Part shown: piece by piece, positions 52,122 through 61,865 of the stretch
Layout: each line of letters opens with the position of its first letter
Position numbering within the stretch: the stretch's first letter is position 1
Source of the DNA: a bacterium
GTDB lineage: Bacteria; Planctomycetota; UBA1135; UBA2386
Assembly (NCBI GenBank): GCA_024743115.1
Contig: JANSXC010000011.1
Location: forward strand, 1-64,000
Direction of reading: 5' to 3'
Length of the DNA: 64,000 bases
Position numbers and translations under genes: made by a program
Notes under the pieces: generated by a model
Seen by the model: only the letters and a program-made list of their open reading frames with translations
Database searches by the model: none
Told to the model about the DNA's origin: nothing

Positions 52122-54401
52122 CTACGACCGCGGGTCGCGAAAGTTCGCGCCGACCGGCAAAGCGCGCAAAGAGCTGTGGATTACCTGGAAGTGCGGCCGG
52201 CCCTGGGCATCCGGTCCGCGGAACAGCATCGTCGCCGCCGCGGTCTGCGGCAGGACCCGTCCGAGCAGATCCACCATCGCATCGGTCTTGCGCACGGGCA
52301 CGTCGACCCCACCTTGCTGGAGCACGACCATCACGCCGCGGCGGGCGAACTTGGGCAGGCTTGCCACGAGCTGTTGCTCGATCGCAGCGAGGTGCGCTGC
52401 GTCGGTTCCATTGTCGATTCCGAGCAGCACGGTCGGCGGAATGCCATCGTCGTTGCGGCCGAGCACGCGGACGCCGGCTTCGCCCGCCGCGACCGGGGCT
52501 GATGGCGCCACGGCGGCGGCCGCAGCGGCCGGCTCGGCCACGACCTCGGCCGGCCCCGCGGCCTCGGGCGCCGGCAGCTCCGCGACTTCTTCGGCTTCGG
52601 GTTCGGGTTCCGGCTCGGGCAGGGGTTCCGGCTCGGGCTCCGGCAACACCTCGGGGTAGAGCTGCGTGCCATCGGCACCCGTGACGCTCAGCACCCCGCG
52701 CTCGATGAGTGCCGCGAGCAGCTGCTCGCGGACGTCGTCCGCGATCTCGCCGGCGAGCGTCACTTCCGCGTCGGCTGGCAGCGCACCGTCACCGAACTCG
52801 CGTTCAATCGCGCGGCCGCGCTGATCGGCGTCGCGCCCAGCGAGATCGACGCCGAGCTTGACGCCCGAACCGCCATCGCGCCCGATCTCGAGCATCGGCG
52901 GCAGCAGGATGTCGACAGGACCGTGATCCTCGAACTCGAGCCGCGAAGGCCCGGCAGCCGCGACCCGATCGAGTGCGGCGCGATGCAGCGTCCGCGACGG
53001 CACCCCGTCACCCGCGATCACGATGCGTGCGGGCTTGCCGCTGATCCGGTCCGCGAAGCGCGGCACCGCCCGTTCGATCGCGCGCACGACCTCGGCCGGC
53101 TTGCCCGCGTCGGTATCGATCGTCACATGGCATCGGCCATCGGCATCCGTGCACACAACCGGCGGCGGCAGGAACGGCTCGCGATCCTCGCCCGCGACCG
53201 TGCAGCTCACGCGTTCGGCGCCGAGCTTGCCGAACGTGTCGATGAGACAACCCTCGGTGTCGTCGTCGACGACGAACAGCTTCGGCCAGTCGACCACGAC
53301 GTTCTTGCCCTGGATCTCGTTTTCGAGGTCCGCACACTCCTGCGGCAACAGCTCGAGCACGCGGGTGTGGCTGCGGCCGTGCGGTCGCACGCGCAACGTG
53401 ACCTCGCGCTTGCCCGCGACGACCTCGAGCACGCCGGGCCAGACGACCTCGGGCTCGCCATCGCGAACGAACTCGATGTGTTCGGGAGCGAACTGCGAGA
53501 CCAGCCGCACGAAGTGATCGCCCTCGCCGCTGCCCGGCTCCGACCGCCAATGCACGCGCACGGTGCGACCCGCGAGACCGAGCGCGTGGTCGGGCATGAC
53601 CGTTTCCATCGCCTCGCCCGTGATCGCGGGATCCGCAGCCGGGTCGATCGTGACGATCACCACGTCGCCGGACTCCTCGACGAGGCAGCGATCGGTGAGC
53701 TCGCGATCGAACAGCACACGGGCGCCGACCGCGACGCGCACGGCGCCCGCCTCCTGCAGCTCGTCCCCGATACGCTGCCGCAGTTCGGAGTCGGGTTTCG
53801 CACCGCCCGAGAACTTGAAGGTGAACTTTGCGCCCGACGCCTTGCCCGCGAGGTCGGTGAGCACCGGCCCGAGGAACCGCGGCAGATCCCCGGCCTCGAA
53901 GCCGCTGGCATCGATCGCGACCTGCGTGCCGTTCGCCTCACTCGACTCCTGGACACCGAGCTTCGGCATCTCACTTTCGTGCACGACCTCGTCACCGAAC
54001 CCGCGCTTGACCGTGATCTTCGTCGGCTTCGCCGGGGCCACCGCCTCCTTGACGACGTCCTTCATCGCCGAGCCGATCAGCGCATCGCCAGTGAAGCGCA
54101 CGACGACGTCGCGGAACCGCAGCCGCGAGCCGTATTGCTCGACCGCGCGGCCGAGCGGCCCCTCGACCGCCCCTTGCACCGCCTTCTTCTCCATCTCCGG
54201 CACGTCGATCACCAGCGCGGCTTCGGTGTCGGCGTCGACCTCACCACCCTCGCAGGTGATCGAGACCGGACCGTCGTCGACGGGTTCAAGCGTCGGCTCG
54301 CCCTCGACCGGCTCGAGCGTGGGCATCTCAGCATCGATGGCCTCGCGCTTGCTGCGGCCGGGGCGCTTTCGGGGCAAACCGTGACGGTGCTTGGAACTCA
54401 T
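52122..54401 (-). CDS. Large acidic repeat protein, unknown function
   Basis: A 759-aa protein without a signal peptide. The basic first 20 residues are followed by repeated alpha/beta units of about 100 residues, recognisable by recurring helix-strand pairs (LRQRIGDELQEAGAVRVAVG, then LHRAALDRVAAAGPSRLEFE, then REQLLAALIERGVLSVTG). Near residues 610-670 is a low-complexity Pro/Glu then Ala-rich linker, after which a final domain (VTVLLGIDN-like, GVMVVLQQGGVDVP) closes the protein. I recognise no family. It lies between a membrane coiled-coil protein and the selenoprotein candidate on the same strand. Confidence 0.68.
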   Translation of the reverse strand: MSSKHRHGLPRKRPGRSKREAIDAEMPTLEPVEGEPTLEPVDDGPVSITCEGGEVDADTEAALVIDVPEMEKKAVQGAVEGPLGRAVEQYGSRLRFRDVVVRFTGDALIGSAMKDVVKEAVAPAKPTKITVKRGFGDEVVHESEMPKLGVQESSEANGTQVAIDASGFEAGDLPRFLGPVLTDLAGKASGAKFTFKFSGGAKPDSELRQRIGDELQEAGAVRVAVGARVLFDRELTDRCLVEESGDVVIVTIDPAADPAITGEAMETVMPDHALGLAGRTVRVHWRSEPGSGEGDHFVRLVSQFAPEHIEFVRDGEPEVVWPGVLEVVAGKREVTLRVRPHGRSHTRVLELLPQECADLENEIQGKNVVVDWPKLFVVDDDTEGCLIDTFGKLGAERVSCTVAGEDREPFLPPPVVCTDADGRCHVTIDTDAGKPAEVVRAIERAVPRFADRISGKPARIVIAGDGVPSRTLHRAALDRVAAAGPSRLEFEDHGPVDILLPPMLEIGRDGGSGVKLGVDLAGRDADQRGRAIEREFGDGALPADAEVTLAGEIADDVREQLLAALIERGVLSVTGADGTQLYPEVLPEPEPEPLPEPEPEPEAEEVAELPAPEAAGPAEVVAEPAAAAAAVAPSAPVAAGEAGVRVLGRNDDGIPPTVLLGIDNGTDAAHLAAIEQQLVASLPKFARRGVMVVLQQGGVDVPVRKTDAMVDLLGRVLPQTAAATMLFRGPDAQGRPHFQVIHSSLRALPVGANFRDPRS

Positions 54402-54521
54402 TGCGAAGTTGTTCGGACAGTCGCCGCTCGAACCGGGCCGGATCGAGCACTGGAAGGGAATGAGACGGCAGACCGAGGTCGGGTCTCAGGGATTCGGGAG
54501 GGGCGAACCGCGAAGCGTAGC

Positions 54522-54539
54522 CGGCGCCGCCTGGCGCCG
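54522..54539 (-). terminator. Hairpin between the TPR gene and the large repeat protein gene
   Basis: CGGCGC, loop of 6, GCGCCG, a 6-bp GC stem in the 174-base gap downstream of the minus-strand gene at 54576. No T-run follows on the minus strand, so it may only attenuate. The gap otherwise shows nothing recognisable. Confidence 0.3.
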
Positions 54540-54575
54540 CGAGAGGAAGTGCGATCGCCGGGCGGTGGGAGCGGG

Positions 54576-55466
54576 CTACAGCTCGGCCAGGCGCCGGCGA
54601 ATGTCCCCCGCGAGCTTGCCCTGGTCCGGCTCGTTCTCGATCTCCGCCAGCAGCGTCGTGAACTCGGCGCGCGCGCGCGCCGTATCCCCGAGCCCTGCCG
54701 CCATGATGCCGGCCGCCCAGCGGCTGTTGCGGTGATGGACGGAGCCCGGTGTCGAATTCCGCGTCAGCCGATCCGCGGTCGCCAGCGCAGCAGCACGATC
54801 CCCGCTCCCCGACTGGGTCCAGACCAGCTGCATCGACGCCTGGCGACCGAAGCTGCTCGCTTCGCCGTGCTCGTCGACGAGCTGCTGCAGCATTCGCGCG
54901 GCCCGCTGACAGCCCTCGACCCCGGTCTTGCTGTGCGCGGTCGCCAGGCGCGCCCGCGCCTGGAAGCGCAGCTCACCTGCGAGCGGTCGCTGCAACAGGC
55001 TCTCGAGCTGGGCGATCGCATCCTCCATCTGACCGGCCTTGAACGACCGCATCGCCGTGTCCATGAGCGACTCGTCGCTCATCGCCGCGAGCTTCTGCTG
55101 TTCGAGTTCGGCCATCGCCGCCGCAATCTGCTCGGGCGCGATCTTGGCGGCCCCCTTCTCGGGGTCGATCTCGACCCGCAGCGGCTGCTGCACGAACTCG
55201 TCGACCCGGCGCTCGAGTCGCTCGAGTCGGTCGACGAGTCGCGCGATCGTCGCAGCATCGATGCCGGGCGAGGCGTCGCCATGCAAAGATCCGGCAGCAA
55301 CCGCATCGCCGACTTCCCCCGCAGCGCGCACTCGATCCGAGGAGCCACTGTCCGCGGGACGGACCTCCGGCTGGGATAGGTAGAAGACGGCAACCCCCGC
55401 GACGCCGCCGCCGACAACCGCGGCGAGCAGCAGCGCGAGCAAGCCCGCTGGACCTTGCATGGCCAT
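54576..55466 (-). CDS. Membrane-anchored coiled-coil/TPR protein
   Basis: A 296-aa protein with an N-terminal membrane helix (about 8-30), a Gly/Ser-rich linker, a short coiled coil (TIARLVDRLERLERRVDEFV, about 73-92) and TPR-like helices (AMRSFKAGQMEDAIAQLESLLQ, ARARLATAHSKTGVEGCQRA, ALATADRLTRNS, AGLGDTARARAEFTTLLAEI). The plan recalls CpoB/YbgF but orientation and motif detail do not allow a name. It starts 20 bases after the upstream oxidoreductase. Confidence 0.68.
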   Translation of the reverse strand: MAMQGPAGLLALLLAAVVGGGVAGVAVFYLSQPEVRPADSGSSDRVRAAGEVGDAVAAGSLHGDASPGIDAATIARLVDRLERLERRVDEFVQQPLRVEIDPEKGAAKIAPEQIAAAMAELEQQKLAAMSDESLMDTAMRSFKAGQMEDAIAQLESLLQRPLAGELRFQARARLATAHSKTGVEGCQRAARMLQQLVDEHGEASSFGRQASMQLVWTQSGSGDRAAALATADRLTRNSTPGSVHHRNSRWAAGIMAAGLGDTARARAEFTTLLAEIENEPDQGKLAGDIRRRLAEL

Positions 55467-55485
55467 ATCGATGTCGGGCGCGGGA

Positions 55486-56766
<1,281 letters not shown>

Positions 56767-56844
56767 GGTTGCTCGGGGGCTTGATGTCGGGGGCGGGCAG
56801 GCGCCAGAGGGGAGAGACCAGAGAGGGAGATCAGAGAGGTGGGA

Positions 56845-57963
56845 TCAGAGCGCTTCGAACCGCGCGCGTTCTGCGGCCGAAGGTTCGCGGTACGGCCGCA
56901 CGATACGGAAGCCGATGTGCTGGCCGTCCGTGAGGTACCACCAGCTCTTGGGAATCTGCGGGTCCTGGTAGTTCCAGACCTTCTCGGACTTCTGACGGGC
57001 CGCAGATCGCAGCATCGCCGCATCGTCCATCCAGCTCCCGCCGCGCGCAACGTGCGGGAATCGGATCGGCCGACCGCGCTTGTCCTTGGGCGGCGCGAAG
57101 AACGGCCGCACGCGCGGCCCCGCGCCATTGGCCGCCGCGTAGGCGTCCGCGAGGTAGTGATCGGCCACCCACTCGGCGACGTTGCCGTGCATGTCGTGCA
57201 GACCCCACGGGTTGGCGGCGAGTTTGCCGACCTGATGATAGGCCGGCTGCGGCGCCGCCCCGCGCTCGAGTTCGCGCGGGCTGTTGCCCTTGTGCCACGC
57301 ATGTTCGTCGAGCTGGTCCGCAGCGCACGAGTACGGCGTCGTGGTCCCGGCGCGGCACGCGTATTCCCACTCGGCCTCGGTCGCGAGCCGATAGAACCGG
57401 CCGGTCTTCTCACTGAGCCACTTGCAGTACTGCCGCGCCGCGATGTGCGACATGCAGATCGCGGGGAAGCCCTCGCGCCCCATGTTGAACGTCATGTCCA
57501 TGTAGGCCGGGGTCGGACGGGCAACACCGTCGGGCTTCTTGGCCTGTGGCCGGTCCTCGTCCTCGTTCCAGCGATCGTACTCGGCCCAGGTGACCTCGCA
57601 GCGCCCCATCCAGAACGGACCGACGGTGACCTCGAGCGCCGGACCTTCGTGCTCCTGGCGACCGGCTTCGTCCGCGGCACTACCCATCGTGAACGAGCCG
57701 CCCGGGATCGGCACCATCTCGAACTCGACGCCGGTGTCGCCGATGGCCTGGCGGTAGACCTGGAAGTCTTCCTCACCAGGCCTGGGCCCCTGGGCGGCCT
57801 TCGGCTGCGGCTCGGCCGGCGTTCCGTCCTCGCGGCCCTCGGCCGATTCGCCGCCGGTGCTCCCCGGCGTGCCACCCTTTGACCCGGTGGGTGCGGCGGG
57901 TTTCGAATCCGTGCAGGCTGCCGCGATCAGGGCGGCAAGAACGACGACGGCGGCGCGCATCAC
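56845..57963 (-). CDS. FGE-sulfatase-domain lipoprotein lacking the catalytic Cys
   Basis: A 372-aa lipoprotein (IAAAC, Cys about 17) with a Gly/Ser/Pro-rich linker and a formylglycine-generating-enzyme domain: IPGGSFTMGSAADE, FWMGRCEVTWAEYD, ICMSHIAARQYCKWLSEKTGRFYRLATEAEWEYACRAG, GLHDMHGNVAEWVAD and HIGFRIVR. The FGE active-site segment, usually GGSFLC..., reads RGGSWMDDAAML with no Cys, so it cannot make formylglycine. Such proteins are thought to bind ligands or act as scaffolds. Confidence 0.87.
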   Translation of the reverse strand: MMRAAVVVLAALIAAACTDSKPAAPTGSKGGTPGSTGGESAEGREDGTPAEPQPKAAQGPRPGEEDFQVYRQAIGDTGVEFEMVPIPGGSFTMGSAADEAGRQEHEGPALEVTVGPFWMGRCEVTWAEYDRWNEDEDRPQAKKPDGVARPTPAYMDMTFNMGREGFPAICMSHIAARQYCKWLSEKTGRFYRLATEAEWEYACRAGTTTPYSCAADQLDEHAWHKGNSPRELERGAAPQPAYHQVGKLAANPWGLHDMHGNVAEWVADHYLADAYAAANGAGPRVRPFFAPPKDKRGRPIRFPHVARGGSWMDDAAMLRSAARQKSEKVWNYQDPQIPKSWWYLTDGQHIGFRIVRPYREPSAAERARFEAL

Positions 57964-58051
57964 CCGCGCAAGAGAAGCGCATCCGGTCCGATGACGCCAG
58001 CCCGAGAGCCGTCCCGAGCACCCGCGAGCGCAATTCCGCGCCGAAGCGTTC

Positions 58052-58387
58052 TCAGAGACGCGTCTGGTCGATCACAGCCGCCCCCGGGCCAGCCGTGCAG
58101 ATTTCGCGGACGATGGCGCCGAGTTCGTTCGGGGACGCAACGTGGCGGCTGCGACCCAACACGTTCCCGTCGTCGTCCTTGAGCACGACGAAGTGACGGC
58201 CATCGTCGTCGCGATGGGGCACGAGATGGTCGTTGCTGAGCACGTTGCGCGTGTGCATGACCTCGGTCTGGGCCGCGATCTTGCCTCGACAAGGCAGCCC
58301 CTGCAGGAGCACCTCGCCCGAATCGTCGGTCAGGCAGTAGGAAACGCGGCCGCGGTCGTCTGCGAACAGTTGGAAACGAGTGGTCAT
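58052..58387 (-). CDS. YegP/DUF1508-like small protein
   Basis: A 111-aa protein consisting of two similar halves: FQLFADDRGRVSYCLTDDSGEVLLQG and HFVVLKDDDGNVLGRSR. The pattern (phenylalanine-containing strand, DDxG turn, L..NG-like turn) matches the tandem DUF1508/YegP fold. Function is unknown in the family. It is divergent from the truncated sigma gene. Confidence 0.58.
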   Translation of the reverse strand: MTTRFQLFADDRGRVSYCLTDDSGEVLLQGLPCRGKIAAQTEVMHTRNVLSNDHLVPHRDDDGRHFVVLKDDDGNVLGRSRHVASPNELGAIVREICTAGPGAAVIDQTRL

Positions 58388-58454
58388 GGTAGGATTCCTC
58401 TGCTCCGTACGACGGTTGGGAACTCTCCACTGTTCCCCCCAAGTCCGGTGGAAT

Positions 58455-58469
58455 CCGGCGCCGCGCCGG
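58455..58469. repeat. 15-bp GC palindrome in the gap before the sigma fragment
   Basis: CCGGCGCCGCGCCGG is an exact inverted repeat (7-bp arms, 1-bp centre) between the divergent DUF1508 gene and the truncated sigma gene. It could be an operator or the base of a hairpin. The rest of the 182-base gap shows nothing I recognise. Confidence 0.45.
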
Positions 58470-58569
58470 CGGGATCGTCACAACCCCGGCCCTTCCCTGG
58501 CGGTAGCTCCGCGTAGATTTCGCGTGATTCGGATGAGATCACTGCGCCAACGGTGTGGATCTCTTTGCG

Positions 58570-58719
58570 ATGGCCGACTCCCAGCGTTTCTCACCAGCCG
58601 CCCTGCAGGCACAACGCCCTTTCCTGAGGACACTTGCGGTCGGGCTCCTGCTCGACGAGCACCACGCGGAGGACGCCGTTCAGGAGACCATGGTCCAGAC
58701 CATCCTGCACGGCCCCCGC
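58570..58719 (+). pseudogene. Truncated ECF sigma factor (N-terminal fragment)
   Basis: MADSQRFSPAALQAQRPFLR followed by TLAVGLLLDEHHAEDAVQETMVQTILHGPRG is the start of sigma region 2 of a planctomycete-type ECF factor. After residue 50 the similarity stops, and the same DNA continues in a different frame as a beta-propeller. Region 2 is incomplete and region 4 is absent. It is the left half of a deletion junction or an assembly join. Confidence 0.68.
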
Positions 58720-59657
58720 GGCACGGCATCGCGTTCGACAACGAAGGGCGCGACCTCTACGTCACCGTCGGCGGCGGTTTGTGGCACGGTGATCTGCGCG
58801 GCGCGCCGGTCTGGACGGCGATCAATTCGAACCTCGGCAGCACGACCACGGCCTGGGGCAACCTCGAGATCCAATACCCCCTGCAGTGGGGCTGGACTGG
58901 CTCGCGTGCGGGCGGCACGGCGGTCGAACTGCGGCTCGTCGACCTGCTGCCGGGCAGTGGAACCTACGGCCAGATCGTCGGCCAGACGAACGGACTCGAC
59001 GCCGCGATCGGCCCAGTCGGCTCGTGGGGCCTGAGTCCCGACGGCCGCTTCGTCGCCGCAGCGAGCGCGTGGAACGGCAGCCTCGCGATCGTCGACGCCG
59101 ACCCTGCGAGCTCGACCTACCTGCAGATCCTGACGAGCACGCCAATCCCCGCCAGCACGTCGGCGCCGGGCTTCACGGTGAACAACAACGTGGTCTGGGC
59201 TCCTGATTCGGAACGCGTCTACATCGCGCGCCAGAACCAGAACACCAACCCCGGCGAGATCGCGTGCTACGACCGGACGACCGGCTGGGTCGACTTCGAC
59301 CCGAGCACGCCGTGGTTCGTCGACCACATCGGTGCCAATCCCGTGCCCGCTGTCACGCTGCCACCCGGTGTGCGTCGCATCGCGATCGCCCCGACCGGCG
59401 ACGCCCTCTACGCCGCGGGTTCAGCGCTCGGCGGCGGCTTCGTCGGACGCATCGAGCTGCCATCGCTCGCGTTCTCCTACGGCAACGGCACCACGTGGAT
59501 GCGGCACGTCACGCATCTCGCGCTGACGCCGGACGGCGACACCCTCGCCGCCTGCGTGCCGGGAACGATCGTGCTCTACGACACCGCCACGATGGCCGAA
59601 GCCGGCAGCCAGGCACTGGGTTCAGGGGTCGAGATCGACGACCTGCGCTGGCGATAG
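58720..59657 (+). pseudogene. Headless beta-propeller gene (5' part missing)
   Basis: From about 58722 the frame reads HGIAFDNEGRDLYVTVGGGL and continues for about 310 residues of WD40/YncE-like propeller (WGLSPDGRFVAAASAWNGSL, NVVWAPDSERVYIARQNQ, IAIAPTGDALYAAGS, LALTPDGDTLAACVPGTI). The frame is open upstream to an ATG at 58380, but that stretch shadows the sigma fragment and has no signal peptide or propeller sequence. The true 5' end is missing. The rest keeps an intact frame, so the event may be recent or an assembly artefact. Confidence 0.65.
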
Positions 59658-59784
59658 GTCCTGCTCGAGGCGCGGCTGGCGGGGGAATCGACAGGCGGCG
59701 GTTGGAAGTGTCCACCTGAAGGACGAAGAGCTCGAAGTCGCTTCGGCTTCGTTTCCGCCCCCCGCTTCTGCGACACTCCTCCAC

Positions 59785-60801
59785 ATGTCACGCCCCAAGA
59801 TCATTCTCGGTGGCCGCCGCTTCGACCCTTCGCAACTGAAGGTCCTGCGCTGGCTGCCGATCCTGATCCTCGTTCCGATCCTGCTTCTGATGTCCTACTT
59901 CACCGTGCCGGCCGACTCGGTCGGCGTGGTGCTGCGATTCGGCGCGTTCTCGTCGGAAGCGCCGCCAGGACTGCACTTCAAGATCCCGTTCGTCGACTCG
60001 GTGACGCTGGTGCCGATCCAGCGCCGCCTCAAGCTCGAGTTCGGCTTCGCCACACCGGGCGCGACCGACGACTACCAGGCGAGCAGCCGGCGCGAGCAGA
60101 AGCTCGAGAGCAACATGGTCACCGGCGACACGAACGCCGCCGTCGTCGAGTGGGTCGTGCAGTACCACATCGACCATCCGCAGGACTTCCTCTTCAAAGT
60201 CAGAAACCCCGCAACGACTCTGCGCGACGTCGGCGAAGCTGCGATGCGGCAGGTCATCGGCGACCGCACGATCGACGAGGTGATCACGGTCGGCCGGCGC
60301 GAGATCGAGGAGGCCGCAGGCAAGAAAATGCAGGAGCTGGCCAAGGACTACAGCCTCGGCGTCGAGATCGAGGAGGTGCAGCTCAAGAACGTGAACCCAC
60401 CCGAGCCGGTGCGGCAATCGTTCAACGAGGTCAACCGCGCCGAGCAGGACCGCGAGAACATGATCAACGTCGCCAACGGCGAGTACAACAAGGTCATCCC
60501 CAAGGCCGAGGGTGAAGCCGAGCAGCGCATCAGTGAAGCCGAGGGCTACAAGCTGCAGCGAGTCAACGAAGCCAAGGGCGACGTCGCCGCGTTCCGCTCG
60601 GTGTTCGAGCAGTTTCTCAAGGCGCCCGACGCGACCCGCACGCGCCTCTATCTCGAGACGATGAGCACGGTGCTGCCGCGCATGCAAGGCAAGTGGGTCG
60701 TCGATGACCGTGTCACGCAACTCATCCCGATGCTGCAGGGCATCGGCGCACCCGCGAGCAACGCCGCGAGCAACGACGAGACCGAGGAGTCGAACCGATG
60801 A
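59785..60801 (+). CDS. hflK: HflK, FtsH protease modulator (SPFH protein)
   Basis: A 338-aa membrane protein with one N-terminal helix (about 24-41) and an SPFH/band-7 domain: YFTVPADSVGVVLRFGAF, PGLHFKIPFVDSVTLVP, NAAVVEWVVQYHI, RDVGEAAMRQVIGDRTIDEV and GVEIEEVQLKNVNPPEPV. The C-terminal coiled coil (EAEQRISEAEGYKLQRVNEA) assembles the HflKC cage around FtsH. It overlaps hflC by 4 bases (ATGA). The promoter is probably in the 127 bases before it. Confidence 0.93.
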   Translation: MSRPKIILGGRRFDPSQLKVLRWLPILILVPILLLMSYFTVPADSVGVVLRFGAFSSEAPPGLHFKIPFVDSVTLVPIQRRLKLEFGFATPGATDDYQASSRREQKLESNMVTGDTNAAVVEWVVQYHIDHPQDFLFKVRNPATTLRDVGEAAMRQVIGDRTIDEVITVGRREIEEAAGKKMQELAKDYSLGVEIEEVQLKNVNPPEPVRQSFNEVNRAEQDRENMINVANGEYNKVIPKAEGEAEQRISEAEGYKLQRVNEAKGDVAAFRSVFEQFLKAPDATRTRLYLETMSTVLPRMQGKWVVDDRVTQLIPMLQGIGAPASNAASNDETEESNR

Positions 60802-61739
60802 AACCCAAGACCATCCTCGTCCTGGTGATCGGCTTCATCGGACTGCTCGTGCTCGGCAGCGGCCTCTACACAGTACACCAGACGGAGACCGTAATCGTGC
60901 TGCAGTTCGAGCGCCGCGTCGGCGAGCCCGTCACCGACCCGGGCCTGCACTGGAAGCTACCGTTCATGCAGAGCGTCGTGCGGATCGACAACCGCATCCT
61001 GGCGTTCGATTCGAAAGCCACGTCGATGACGACCAAGGACAAGAACCTGATCGAGATCGACACGTTCGGCCGCTGGCGCATCAGCGACCCGGCGATCTAC
61101 TACGAGACGCTGCGCAACGAGCGCAGTGCGCTGTCGCGCATCGAAGACATCATCGGCAGTGAAGTCCGGGCCGCGGTCGGCCGCCACGATCTGATCGAGG
61201 TCATCCGCAGCGACAAGGATCGCGAAGTGCCGGCAGACCTGCAGGTCCAGGGCGCCACCAAGATGCAGCTGCGCGAAGCGAAGCGCGGCCGGCTCGCGAT
61301 CCTCGAGGACGCCGAGAAGGCCTCGCGCCCGAAGCTCGCGCCGCTCGGCATCGAACTGCTCGACGTGCAGCTCAAGCGCGTCAACTACAACGACCGCGTG
61401 CTGCCCAACATCTTCCAGCGCATGAAGAGCGAGCGCGAGCAGATCGCACAGCGTTTCCGCAGTGAGGGCGAGGGCGAACGGGCGCGCATCCTCGGCCGCA
61501 AGGAACGCGAGCTCGCCCGCATCCGATCGACCGCCTACACCCGCGAGCATGAGCTGCGCGGCGAGGGCGATGGGGAGGCGACGCGGATCTACGCCGAGGC
61601 CTACGACCAGAGCCCTGAATCTCGCGAGTTCTACCGCTTCATGAAGACGCTCGAGACCTACACGACGGTTCTCGATGGCGGCAACCTCGTGCTGTCGACG
61701 GATAGCGAGCTGTTCCGCCTCTTCAAGCGGATGAAGTAG
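60798..61739 (+). CDS. hflC: HflC, FtsH protease modulator (SPFH protein)
   Basis: A 313-aa partner of HflK with an N-terminal helix (about 5-23), SPFH domain (TVHQTETVIVLQFERRVGEP, PGLHWKLPFMQSVVRIDNRI, RALLSR-like LSRIEDIIGSEVRAAVG) and a C-terminal segment that is characteristic of HflC: IFQRMKSEREQIAQRFRSEGEGE, YTREHELRGEGDGEATRIYAEAY and FYRFMKTLETY. HflK-HflC order and overlap match most bacteria. A terminator-like hairpin follows. Confidence 0.94.
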   Translation: MKPKTILVLVIGFIGLLVLGSGLYTVHQTETVIVLQFERRVGEPVTDPGLHWKLPFMQSVVRIDNRILAFDSKATSMTTKDKNLIEIDTFGRWRISDPAIYYETLRNERSALSRIEDIIGSEVRAAVGRHDLIEVIRSDKDREVPADLQVQGATKMQLREAKRGRLAILEDAEKASRPKLAPLGIELLDVQLKRVNYNDRVLPNIFQRMKSEREQIAQRFRSEGEGERARILGRKERELARIRSTAYTREHELRGEGDGEATRIYAEAYDQSPESREFYRFMKTLETYTTVLDGGNLVLSTDSELFRLFKRMK

Positions 61740-61746
61740 CCCGGTT

Positions 61747-61783
61747 CCTGTGGCCCGCCTGGTCACGCCACGGGATTTCTTTC
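61747..61783 (+). terminator. Terminator-like hairpin after hflC
   Basis: CCTGTGGC, 12-base loop, GCCACGGG (8 bp with one G-T pair), then ATTTCTTTC, only 8 bases after the hflC stop. It is the most terminator-like structure I found in the window, with a short T-rich tail. Confidence 0.5.
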
Positions 61784-61828
61784 GAATCGGCGAGACAGCC
61801 CGCAGGGCCTGTCGATTGCTGGGGCGAC

Positions 61829-61845
61829 GCCGGCGAATCGCCGGC
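61829..61845. repeat. 17-bp palindrome upstream of the metalloprotease
   Basis: GCCGGCGAATCGCCGGC: an exact inverted repeat (8-bp arms, one central base) 20 bases before the ATG at 61866. It could be an operator for this gene or part of a transcript-end structure. Confidence 0.5.
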
Positions 61846-61865
61846 CCAACCCCGTGCCCGATTCG

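Noticed and set aside
52923..55379. Open frame of 818 codons on the plus strand
   Set aside because: It is antisense to two minus-strand genes with clear signals, has low-complexity Arg/Leu/His composition and no motif. High GC makes long antisense frames common here.
56845..57963. Active formylglycine-generating enzyme for sulfatase maturation
   Set aside because: The active-site Cys is missing, a lipoprotein signal is present and no sulfatase gene is nearby.
58380..58721. Upstream extension that would give the propeller gene an ATG
   Set aside because: This part is out of frame with the sigma fragment and lacks any signal or propeller sequence; the frame is open by chance.
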